This document shows positions 5,551 to 12,942 of a stretch of DNA of 14,748 nucleotides, in pieces. This DNA comes from an uncultured Bacilli bacterium (GTDB taxonomy: Bacteria; Bacillota_I; Bacilli_A; RF39; UBA660). A program made the position numbers and the translations under genes. The stretch is from NCBI GenBank assembly GCA_934101605.1, contig CAKORS010000023.1, forward strand, positions 1-14,748, in the 5' to 3' direction. Each line of letters opens with the position of its first letter. Position 1 is the stretch's first letter. Under the pieces are notes generated by a model that saw nothing but the letters and a program-made list of their open reading frames with translations, had not been told where the DNA came from and made no database searches.

Positions 5551-5807
5551 ATGAATAATAAAAACAACATGTTAAAGCCAGAAGAAAAAGAAAAAAATAG
5601 TAAAAAAGATATTTATCCGGGGAATCTGCCACAAAATTATCAAAAGAATATAATTTTGCTAGAAGACAAATATATTACTGGATAAAAAAATATCAGAATA
5701 ATGGAATTAACGGTTTAAAATCCAATATGGGGAAAAAGTCTAAAAATCACCCACACATGGGGCTATATTTAAGAAAAACAAAAAATAAAATTGCATTTAC
5801 GTCTTAA
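5551..5807 (+). pseudogene. Decayed IS3-type transposase OrfA fragment (frameshifted, truncated)
   Basis: An ATG at 5551 with AAAGGAG upstream opens a 44-codon frame (5551-5685). In its middle the reading switches: after the A run at 5602-5607, the -1 frame encodes YLSGESATKLSKEYNFARRQ and then IYYWIKKYQNNGINGLKSN, and runs to a TAA at 5805-5807. That is the helix-turn-helix start of IS3-like OrfA proteins. Removing one A from the run at 5591-5597 and one from 5602-5607 restores a continuous LKPEEKEKIVKRYLSGES, the usual start. So two single-base insertions in A runs break the frame. The C-terminal part stops after GKKSKNHPHMGLYLRK..., where the family normally continues to a leucine zipper and then OrfB. 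No OrfB or terminal inverted repeats are visible. The second frame has no start codon of its own. The 76 bases after 5807 are AT-rich spacer and the rnr promoter. Confidence 0.75.
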
Positions 5808-5850
5808 AGTAATAATAAGTATAAAATTTCTTTTATTTATTTTATAAATA

Positions 5851-5859
5851 TGTTATATT
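5851..5859 (+). promoter_or_regulatory. Candidate extended -10 promoter of rnr
   Basis: TGTTATATT lies 24 bases before the rnr ATG, with GGGGGAT as ribosome binding site near 5872. No clear -35 box; the surrounding A/T-only sequence makes this call modest. Confidence 0.45.
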
Positions 5860-5883
5860 TATAGTGTATTTGGGGGATTTTAT

Positions 5884-7983
5884 ATGAATGAAGATATGTT
5901 AAAGCAATTTTTTTCTGATGGAAGAAGTTATTCTATAAGTGATGTTAAAAAACATTTTCATATTAAGGGTGAAGATGATACTGAAAAACTTACTAAACTT
6001 ATAGAAAGATTAGAAGAAGATGCTTTTATTTTTTGCTCTAATGATAAGTATTCTCTTCTTAGTAAAAGGGATGATTTATTACAAGGAGTTATTAAGATAA
6101 ATTCATATGGTGATGGCTATGTAGAAGATGTAAAGATTTCACGTGAGTATTTAGATTGTGTATTGGATGGAGATATTGTATTAGTTAAAAAATGTTTTAT
6201 TGATAAGCATGGAAAAGTTTTAGGAAATATAGAAAGAATAATTAAACAAAAAGATGGATTAGTAATAGTTAATTATCAAGATGGAAAGTTAATTCCTTAT
6301 AAAAATTATTTTAGAAGTAAGATAAAAATAAATAAAAGTAAGTTAAAAAACATAGATAATGATTCTAGATTATTAGTAAAGATTGATCCTATTTCTTATG
6401 ATGGTGTTGTAAATGGAGAAGTTATTAGTGTTATAGGACATAAAGATGATGTTTATTTAGATGAGAAGACTATTGCTATTGAAAATGGTTTTGATATTGA
6501 ATTTAGTGAAAAAGTTAAAAATGAAGTTAATAATATAAGTTTAAATATTAGTGAAGAAGAGATAAATAAAAGAACTGATTTAAGAAATGAAGAGATATTT
6601 ACTATTGATTGTGATAGTACTAAAGATATGGATGATGCTGTTTCTTTAAGTATTTCTGATGATGGTAATTATATATTGGGTGTTCATATAGCGGATGTTG
6701 CTTATTATGTTAAACCTGGTTCTGAAATTTTCAAAGAAGCTTCTAGAAGAGGAACTTCTGTTTATATAAATGATACTTCTATTCCTATGCTTGATAGAAA
6801 GTTATCTAATGATATATGTTCTTTAAATCCTTTAGTTGATAGATATACTAAAAGTATAAGTATAAAAATATCAAAAACCGGTGAGGTTTTAGATTATTAT
6901 ATTTATCCTTCTATTATTAGATCCAAAAAGAAGATGAAGTATAGTGAGGTTAATAAGATTTTAGAGGACAAAGAAAGTGTTTTAGGATATGAGGAATTTG
7001 AGGACACTCTTAATTTGATGAATGAATTATCTAAAGTTTTAGAGGATGCTAAGATTAAACGTGGTTATTTACCATTTTCTGAGACTGATGTAAAGACTTC
7101 TTATGATAAGTTTGGTAATGCTATTGATTTTTCATTAAATAAACAAAAAAGTGCTCAAAAGTTAATTGAAAATTTTATGTTAGTTGCTAATGAATGTGTT
7201 GGAAATTATTTTTATAATATGGGATTTCCTGCTATATACAGAGTTCATGAAGCTCCTGATAATGAAAGATTGATAGAAATATTTGATTTTATTAGTAATT
7301 TAGGTTATAAGATTCAAAAAATAAAAAATATTGATAATTCAAGGGCTATTCAATCTATATTGAGAGAATTATCTAAGATTGATGAATACCCTATATTGTC
7401 TAATATGGTTTTAAAAGGAATGAAAAGGGCAAAGTTTTCATCTTATAATATAGGACACTTTGGTCTTGCTATTGATAATTATATTCAATTTACTTCTCCT
7501 ATAAGAAGATTTCCTGATTTAGAGATACATAGTATTTTGGATAAATTTAGTGATTTTAATATATCTATTCAAGATCTTAAATATTTAGAGAAAAATTTAG
7601 AAGAGTATGCTATGAATTCATCTTATAAAGAAAGACAAGCTGATAAAGCAGAGTTAGAGGGATTAAAGATGAAGATGGCTGAATATATGGAAGGTCATAT
7701 AGGGGAATATTTTAATGGATGGATAACATTTATTAGTAAGTCTTATGTTTATGTTATTACTGATAATCATATAGAAGGTAAAGTAAGTATTGATGATATA
7801 GATGGTAATTTTAAAGTATCTTCTGATAAAACTAAGATAATCGGATCTTGTAAAGCTGAATATAAAGTTGGAGATAGGATTAGAGTTAAAGTTGTTGGAG
7901 CTTCTAAAGAGATTAGAAATGTTGATTTTTCTATAAAGGAAAACTTAAGTAATAAGTGTTTAGTTAGAACTCGTAAGAATTAG
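5884..7983 (+). CDS. rnr: Ribonuclease R (3'-5' exoribonuclease)
   Basis: RNase R degrades structured RNA processively from the 3' end, releasing nucleoside monophosphates, and acts in rRNA quality control and trans-translation. The 699-residue length fits the Firmicutes enzymes. Order of parts: N-terminal winged-helix-like region (about 1-60), cold-shock OB domains (about 65-200), RNB catalytic domain (about 230-560), C-terminal S1 domain (about 602-685). The catalytic motif reads TIDCDSTKDMDDAV, keeping the four metal-binding aspartates (Asp242, Asp248, Asp250, Asp251); the family usually has GEDA or similar where this has CDST. YRVHEAPD and the substrate-clamping HFGLAIDNYIQFTSPIRRFPDL are intact. 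In many Firmicutes smpB and ssrA follow rnr; here neither is present. No terminator follows, so transcription may read into the next gene. RNase II is unlikely given the N-terminal extension. Confidence 0.93.
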   Translation: MNEDMLKQFFSDGRSYSISDVKKHFHIKGEDDTEKLTKLIERLEEDAFIFCSNDKYSLLSKRDDLLQGVIKINSYGDGYVEDVKISREYLDCVLDGDIVLVKKCFIDKHGKVLGNIERIIKQKDGLVIVNYQDGKLIPYKNYFRSKIKINKSKLKNIDNDSRLLVKIDPISYDGVVNGEVISVIGHKDDVYLDEKTIAIENGFDIEFSEKVKNEVNNISLNISEEEINKRTDLRNEEIFTIDCDSTKDMDDAVSLSISDDGNYILGVHIADVAYYVKPGSEIFKEASRRGTSVYINDTSIPMLDRKLSNDICSLNPLVDRYTKSISIKISKTGEVLDYYIYPSIIRSKKKMKYSEVNKILEDKESVLGYEEFEDTLNLMNELSKVLEDAKIKRGYLPFSETDVKTSYDKFGNAIDFSLNKQKSAQKLIENFMLVANECVGNYFYNMGFPAIYRVHEAPDNERLIEIFDFISNLGYKIQKIKNIDNSRAIQSILRELSKIDEYPILSNMVLKGMKRAKFSSYNIGHFGLAIDNYIQFTSPIRRFPDLEIHSILDKFSDFNISIQDLKYLEKNLEEYAMNSSYKERQADKAELEGLKMKMAEYMEGHIGEYFNGWITFISKSYVYVITDNHIEGKVSIDDIDGNFKVSSDKTKIIGSCKAEYKVGDRIRVKVVGASKEIRNVDFSIKENLSNKCLVRTRKN

Positions 7984-7988
7984 TTTAT

Positions 7989-8016
7989 TTGACAAATTGG
8001 ATTTTTGTGGTATAAT
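7989..8016 (+). promoter_or_regulatory. Near-consensus promoter of the 71-residue protein
   Basis: TTGACA (7989-7994), 16-bp spacer, TATAAT (8011-8016) with TG at 8008-8009. This is the only promoter in the window with both boxes perfect and an extended -10. It starts 6 bases after the rnr stop codon. Confidence 0.9.
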
Positions 8017-8042
8017 ATGGGCAGTTTTAAGGAGGGTTGGTT

Positions 8043-8258
8043 ATGTTTGATATAGTTATTAAAAAGCTAGAGATTGAAACTGCTAAACATAATATTACTG
8101 AGGTATTAAAAACTTTTAATGATAATGATTTAATTACTTTTTGTAATGTATTGCTTAGTGGAAGATTAAGTGGAACTAGAGAAAACCTTTATGACGCAGT
8201 TTATAATGAAATGGAATATAGAGGTTTATTAGACTATAGAAGAAGAGGTAGTAAGTAA
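8043..8258 (+). CDS. Small soluble protein of unknown function
   Basis: A 71-residue protein, predicted mostly helical, starting MFDIVIKKLEIETAKHNITE and ending in a basic YRRRGSK. I do not recognise a family. No cysteine pair, signal peptide or membrane helix is seen. The open frame could begin at TTG 8037, but the ribosome binding site AAGGAGG (8029-8035) stands 7 bases before ATG 8043 and only 1 base before the TTG, so ATG 8043 is chosen. The gene has a near-consensus promoter and an own terminator whose 5' arm lies in the last codons, so it forms a monocistronic, probably strongly expressed unit. The segment LSGRLSGTRENLYDAVYNEMEYRGLL looks conserved in character (charged and aromatic, regular), possibly a nucleic-acid or protein-binding surface; this is a guess. 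Confidence 0.8.
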   Translation: MFDIVIKKLEIETAKHNITEVLKTFNDNDLITFCNVLLSGRLSGTRENLYDAVYNEMEYRGLLDYRRRGSK

Positions 8259-8278
8259 GAATTGTTACTACCTTTTTT
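8246..8278 (+). terminator. Intrinsic terminator overlapping a stop codon
   Basis: GGTAGTAA (8247-8254) and TTACTACC (8265-8272) form a perfect 8-bp stem, extended by A8246-T8273; TTTTTT ends at 8278. The stop codon TAA (8256-8258) sits in the loop. Confidence 0.88.
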
Positions 8279-8290
8279 ATTTCTTGCAAT

Positions 8291-8319
8291 TTGACTATTT
8301 TCGTATTTTGTAGTAAAAT
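8291..8319 (+). promoter_or_regulatory. Promoter of the large phosphoesterase gene
   Basis: TTGACT (8291-8296), 17-bp spacer, TAAAAT (8314-8319). The AAGGGGGA ribosome binding site (8336-8343) and ATG 8353 follow. It begins 12 bases after the preceding U-tract, so the large gene has its own start. Confidence 0.75.
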
Positions 8320-8352
8320 ATAGAGAGTTTTTATGAAGGGGGATTTGATTAT

Positions 8353-11300
8353 ATGTTTTTATCTAGTGATAAATTTTTTGCTATATTAGAAAATCAATCT
8401 ATTCCTCTAAAGGATAAAGAAAAATTAGTTGATAAGAAAAAGAAATTATTTGTTAAGTTTATAGGAAAATTAAGGATTAAAGATTTACTTTATTATATAT
8501 TTGAATCTAATATTCCTAAAAGTATAAAGCTTCTTATATCTCAAGAGGTAGATAACTTGGTATATACTAATAGTAAAAGATTAAAAGATATAAAAAAATA
8601 TTATATTGATAATTATTCTTTTCATGAAGAAGATTTATATGTGGGATATTATCCTAAAGAGTTAAAAAAAGTTATTGTTGAAAATATTTATAAGGGTAAT
8701 ATTATAGAATTATTATGTGGAAATTCTATACCTTTTTCATTAAAAAAATTAATTATAGACGTTAAGTTAAGAGATGCAGATATAGTAGATTTACTTAAAG
8801 CTAATGTACCATCTGATGTTTATGATTATGTTTATAATAATAAGTTTGATCCATCAGTTATATTATTTTATTTGATTGATTTTGATATTTCTAAGGATTT
8901 AAAGAAAAAAGTTATAAAAGAAAAGATTAATATGGATAATTTATTTTCTATTTGTTTTGGTTCTTATTGTCCTATGAAAAAAGAAATATTTCAAATTAAA
9001 GAAAATGAAATAAATCAATATGTAAATAATTTAGATAAGAAAGAAATATTAGAAGTTTTAGATACTTGTAAAATACCTGATGAGATAAAGCTTAAAGTAT
9101 TAAATTTTAGATTTAAAGAAGTTGAAGATGTAGTTAAGGATTTAGATTCGTATCAAGCTGTATCTATGTTACTTAATACTAATTATAGTTCTTTAGCAAA
9201 TGCTATTTTGAAATACCATACTAAGAGAATATATTTTTATATTTTAGGGATTGATTCTTATGATGTTTTAAGATGGCTTAATAATAAAAATGTACCTGTA
9301 GAGATGAAGAATTATATTCTTAAAAGAAAGGGTAAGGAAATTGAAAAAGCTATAGAAAGAGTAACTTTTAGTAATTTTATGAATTTATATATTAGTGATG
9401 ATTCTTTTTTACCTAAAGATATATTAAATAAGATATATGAAAAAAGAAAAGATGATTTTAATTTAGAAATTGATAAAATGAACGAGGAAGATGTTTTTAA
9501 TAAAATTGCTTATGGTTTTAGTTCTTTTGATGCAAAAATTATTCTTATTAATAGAAGAATTAATCAAGATAATGTTTTTAAATTATTAAAAAGATGTAAA
9601 TATCAGACTCAAATAATTGATTTTATTTTAAAACTTAAGAAAGAAATGATTTTAAATACATTAAAGAACTTAGATAATGATGAGTTGTTTACTTTATTTG
9701 ATTTTGATTTAGATATTTTTATTAAAGAAAGAGTTTTAGAACAAAATATTAATTTATTATTTGAAAGAATAAGAACGTGTGATAGTGAAAGACTATATGA
9801 GTATTTAGGAGATCAAGGAATAATTTCTATTGTTAAGTCTTGTATTTTAAATTATTTTGGTATAGATTGTGAAAACGTAAGTTTTATAATGTATTTAATT
9901 CAAGAAAAAGATGGAAGATTATTTATAGATAATTATAAAAAATTAAAGAGTTTTTTTGAAGTTTTAAATATAGATTTTAAAGCTTTTATACAATATGGTA
10001 GTGGAAGTATAAGATATAGAAATTGGTTATATGATATTATTGATGTAATAGATAATGATAAAGTATCTTCATTTATTTTAGTTAAGGATTATTTCTTTAA
10101 TAATTATTATAGTAATGAAGGAAAAGAAAATATGGTTAATACTATTAATAATTTATTAGAGTTATTACATAATTATTGTAATAATGAAAAGTTATTACTT
10201 GATTTAACTTCTAGTAATAGAAATTTAAGTGATGAAGATAAAAGTAATATTAAGTTTTTATTTAATAATAATCATAAACATATTTCTTCTATAGAGGAAT
10301 TAAATAATTTTAGGGTTAATTTATATAATGATTATCGTAAGCTTATAGATAAGAATAATATTCTTATTTATGAATTAAAACAAATTTTTAACCGTTTATT
10401 GTTTAATGATTCTGTTGATATACTTGAAAATATTGGTGGAGTTCGTTATTTAAAGATGTTAAAGATGAATAATAAGGATTCAGTTTTAATAAATAAACTT
10501 GCAGATGAGCTTATTCTTTATGCTACTATTATTGAGATGGTTAATGATAGTAATGATATTAATGGTCTTAAAAGTGCTTTAAAGTATATTTTAGGGGATA
10601 ATATAGAGGATATGATAAAGATGCAAAATCTATTTTTAGATTTTGATAAGAAGGTTAAGAAATTATTTGAACTTGATTCACAAGTTAATTTAACTAAACT
10701 TGATGTTGCTAGAGATATAGATGGTGTTATTAAGAGAAAGGATTACGGAGAAGTTTTTGATTTTTCTGATAAGAATTATTGTTTATATGCTCATGTTTTA
10801 AGTTTAAATGAAAATATAGAGGATTTATTAAAGGGCAAAGTTTCTGGAAATAATAATTTTATTTCTGTTAGTCCTATTAGTTATATGGGTCAAAAGTATT
10901 ATTATGATTTAGATAAGTCTATTTTAGCGTTTGATAGTATTCCTGTTGGAAGTTTTGTTTGTAGTTCTATAAATAATATGGGAAGTAATTATAGTATTAA
11001 GAATAATTCTTCTGAAGTATTAAAAATTACAAGACATCAAAGAGGTATACTTGAAACTAGTTCTGCTGTTAAGAGAAATTCTGAAGCGTTGCTTTATCGT
11101 GAGGGGTTAATTCCTTGTGGAATTGTTTTGCCTGGAGGTAGATGTCCTACGGATGATGAGATTACTTATCATAAAGATTATGGACTACCATTTATTGTTA
11201 CTCAAGATGTGGAAGCTGTTATAGATAATCCAAGTAAGGTTTTTAAACCTACTGATTTGGATATTAATATTAAAACTAATACAGATAAACTTGAAAAAGT

Positions 11301-12210
11301 TATTGATATGTTATCAAGACATGTTTCTGTAAATAAAAAAAGTGATCAATATACTGGCAGAGAAGTTGCAATAATAACTGATTGTCATTCTATGTATGAG
11401 CCTACTTTAGCTGTTTTAGAAGATATAAGAAGAAAAGATATAAAAGAGATTTATTCTTTAGGAGATAATATTGGACTTGGTCCTAATCCTTGTGAAGTAT
11501 ATGACTTACTTGATGAATATAATGTTTTATCTATTGCAGGTAATAGTGAATATTATAATACTTTAGGTATAGAGCCATTTAGTAGTTATTTTGATAAAGA
11601 AAAAAAATTAAATCAAGAATGGACCTATGAAAAGCTAGGTAGTTCTAGGATAAATGGACTAAAGTTATATCCTGCTTGTTATGATATAAAACTAGGAGAT
11701 AAAAAAATAGCGTTATGTCATTTTGCTAATGATGTAAGATGGGATTTTACAGACCATAGTACTTGGACTTATCAAAGTGATTTTAAAAAGGGAATATCAG
11801 GTAAACAATTTTTATATACTAATAGCGATAGATATCAAGAACGTTTAAATAATGTTATAAATAGTCATAAGAAAAGTGATAAAGCAATTAAAGGATATTT
11901 ATCTTCTAAGAATGAACCTTTATTTGATGGTAAATTAATTACTGATTATGATTCTGTTATACAAGGACATGTTCATTTTGATATGATAGATAGAGTTTGT
12001 GATACAGATGTATATACTCTTAGAGCAGTAGGAATGGGATATAATAAAGATGATAATGATACTGCTTGTTATTATGTTTTAAAAGAAAGATGTGATGGTG
12101 GTTTTGATATTGAAAAAAGGTTAGTTAAATATAATAAAAATTGTTTATTATCTAATATAAAATCTAGTAGTATTCCTTATAAAGAAAGGATTTTAAGATA
12201 TCAAAAATAG
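8353..12210 (+). CDS. Giant helical-repeat protein with C-terminal calcineurin-like metallophosphoesterase
   Basis: A 1285-residue protein without signal peptide or clear membrane helix, hence probably cytosolic. Residues about 1-500 are built of degenerate 35-40-residue units of the type LL...sIPxxIKxxIL...K, read as an alpha-solenoid (for example NSIPFSLKKLII, CKIPDEIKLKVL, KNVPVEMKNYIL). Residues 500-780 are helical and Asn/Lys/Leu-rich. Residues about 800-955 are a distinct globular region with LYAHV (His814), FISVSPIS (836-843), IPVGSFV and NSEALLYREGLIPCGIVLPGG (Glu911); the spacing recalls ADP-ribosyltransferase folds, but I cannot confirm this. Residues about 1003-1250 are a metallophosphoesterase with metal-ligand motifs DCH (1010-1012), GDN (1037-1039), GNSE (1063-1066), CH (1122-1123) and GHVH (1205-1208). 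Substrate unknown. The next gene starts 11 bases after its stop, and the two share one terminator. Base composition is like the neighbours. Confidence 0.85.
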   Translation: MFLSSDKFFAILENQSIPLKDKEKLVDKKKKLFVKFIGKLRIKDLLYYIFESNIPKSIKLLISQEVDNLVYTNSKRLKDIKKYYIDNYSFHEEDLYVGYYPKELKKVIVENIYKGNIIELLCGNSIPFSLKKLIIDVKLRDADIVDLLKANVPSDVYDYVYNNKFDPSVILFYLIDFDISKDLKKKVIKEKINMDNLFSICFGSYCPMKKEIFQIKENEINQYVNNLDKKEILEVLDTCKIPDEIKLKVLNFRFKEVEDVVKDLDSYQAVSMLLNTNYSSLANAILKYHTKRIYFYILGIDSYDVLRWLNNKNVPVEMKNYILKRKGKEIEKAIERVTFSNFMNLYISDDSFLPKDILNKIYEKRKDDFNLEIDKMNEEDVFNKIAYGFSSFDAKIILINRRINQDNVFKLLKRCKYQTQIIDFILKLKKEMILNTLKNLDNDELFTLFDFDLDIFIKERVLEQNINLLFERIRTCDSERLYEYLGDQGIISIVKSCILNYFGIDCENVSFIMYLIQEKDGRLFIDNYKKLKSFFEVLNIDFKAFIQYGSGSIRYRNWLYDIIDVIDNDKVSSFILVKDYFFNNYYSNEGKENMVNTINNLLELLHNYCNNEKLLLDLTSSNRNLSDEDKSNIKFLFNNNHKHISSIEELNNFRVNLYNDYRKLIDKNNILIYELKQIFNRLLFNDSVDILENIGGVRYLKMLKMNNKDSVLINKLADELILYATIIEMVNDSNDINGLKSALKYILGDNIEDMIKMQNLFLDFDKKVKKLFELDSQVNLTKLDVARDIDGVIKRKDYGEVFDFSDKNYCLYAHVLSLNENIEDLLKGKVSGNNNFISVSPISYMGQKYYYDLDKSILAFDSIPVGSFVCSSINNMGSNYSIKNNSSEVLKITRHQRGILETSSAVKRNSEALLYREGLIPCGIVLPGGRCPTDDEITYHKDYGLPFIVTQDVEAVIDNPSKVFKPTDLDINIKTNTDKLEKVIDMLSRHVSVNKKSDQYTGREVAIITDCHSMYEPTLAVLEDIRRKDIKEIYSLGDNIGLGPNPCEVYDLLDEYNVLSIAGNSEYYNTLGIEPFSSYFDKEKKLNQEWTYEKLGSSRINGLKLYPACYDIKLGDKKIALCHFANDVRWDFTDHSTWTYQSDFKKGISGKQFLYTNSDRYQERLNNVINSHKKSDKAIKGYLSSKNEPLFDGKLITDYDSVIQGHVHFDMIDRVCDTDVYTLRAVGMGYNKDDNDTACYYVLKERCDGGFDIEKRLVKYNKNCLLSNIKSSSIPYKERILRYQK

Positions 12211-12221
12211 GAGATGATTTT

Positions 12222-12860
12222 ATGAATAAGAGGTTATTGCTTGATGATTTGAAAAAATCATTTATTGAATATTGTAGTTTGTTTTCTTTAGAGAATGAGA
12301 AGAAATATAAAGAAAATAATTTATTGGATTATTCTTTAATAGATGTTAGTAAAATACGACTAAGTAAGATTAATATTATTTCTCATTCTATGGATAAATT
12401 AAAATTAAAAAAAGATGATTTAGAAAGAGAATTAGTTGTTATACAAAGTAAAATAAATATAATTAAGAATAATTTAGTAATGATAGGGGAGGATAATCCT
12501 TTAATATCTAAAAAGTTAGATAACATGTTAGATATTTTACATGATGATGAAACTTATCTTTTATGTAATTTAGAGAATTTAATAAATAGAATAAATGATG
12601 AATCTAAAAATATAAAGGGAAATTATACTTATTTTAAGAATTATTCTATTATTTATGGAATTAGAGATGCTATTTGTTCAGATGATTTTGATATAAGTTA
12701 TAGTGATGATGATATTTTATCATCAGTTATAAAGTTTAAAGCTAGAAAGGATAATAAGCTTTATTTTGGAGGATCTATTAAATTTAAAGATTTTATATCA
12801 TTAATAGATAATTGTTCTTCTTTAGTTTTAGATAATAATTCAAGGGTTAAAAAGTGCTAA
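12222..12860 (+). CDS. Coiled-coil protein of unknown function, co-transcribed with the phosphoesterase
   Basis: A 212-residue protein with no recognised family. Residues about 50-90 and 96-132 show heptad-like hydrophobic spacing (for example KLKLKKDDLERELVVIQSKI), suggesting two helices of a coiled-coil hairpin. The C-terminal third (about 150-212) looks like a small alpha/beta piece, ending LVLDNNSRVKKC. No signal peptide or membrane segment. AGGAGATG overlaps the upstream TAG, so the two genes are translated from one message, and both stop at one terminator. It is probably an accessory or binding partner of the large protein (inference from linkage only). Confidence 0.75.
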   Translation: MNKRLLLDDLKKSFIEYCSLFSLENEKKYKENNLLDYSLIDVSKIRLSKINIISHSMDKLKLKKDDLERELVVIQSKINIIKNNLVMIGEDNPLISKKLDNMLDILHDDETYLLCNLENLINRINDESKNIKGNYTYFKNYSIIYGIRDAICSDDFDISYSDDDILSSVIKFKARKDNKLYFGGSIKFKDFISLIDNCSSLVLDNNSRVKKC

Positions 12861-12872
12861 TTAGCACTTTTT
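12849..12872. terminator. Perfect 24-bp palindrome acting as terminator
   Basis: AAAAAGTGCTAA (12849-12860) is followed immediately by its exact complement, ending in TTTTT (12868-12872). The hairpin has a GTGCT/AGCAC core, and the A/T arms give a U-tract on either strand, so it can stop transcription both ways. The stop codon TAA of the coiled-coil gene (12858-12860) is at its centre. Confidence 0.85.
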
Positions 12873-12876
12873 ATTG

Positions 12877-12914
12877 TGTTATAATATAAATGATTTAATA
12901 TTTATTTAATATTT
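12877..12914 (+). promoter_or_regulatory. Extended -10 promoter and direct repeats before the response regulator
   Basis: TGTTATAAT (12877-12885) is an extended -10 box; the expected start is near 12892. Just downstream TTTAATATTT occurs at 12894-12903 and again at 12905-12914, an 11-bp period, with a degenerate third copy near 12916-12926. OmpR-family regulators bind such 11-bp direct repeats; here they lie in the leader, so binding would repress (autoregulation, inference). In such AT-rich DNA the repeat may be chance. Confidence 0.5.
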
Positions 12915-12942
12915 GTTTATTAATTTATGGTTGGTGATTAGA

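Noticed and set aside
5599..5610. Programmed -1 frameshift site in the transposase relic
   Set aside because: The phase is T AAA AAA G, not the classic A AAA AAG, and family similarity is best restored by two separate single-base deletions; also no downstream OrfB exists to be fused.
5435..5632. Minus-strand open frame of 65 codons
   Set aside because: It runs across the PrsW terminator and the transposase relic, is low-complexity Phe/Tyr/Leu/Ser, and has no start signals.
8037..8042. TTG start for the 71-residue protein
   Set aside because: The AAGGAGG motif ends only one base before this TTG; ATG 8043 has proper spacing.
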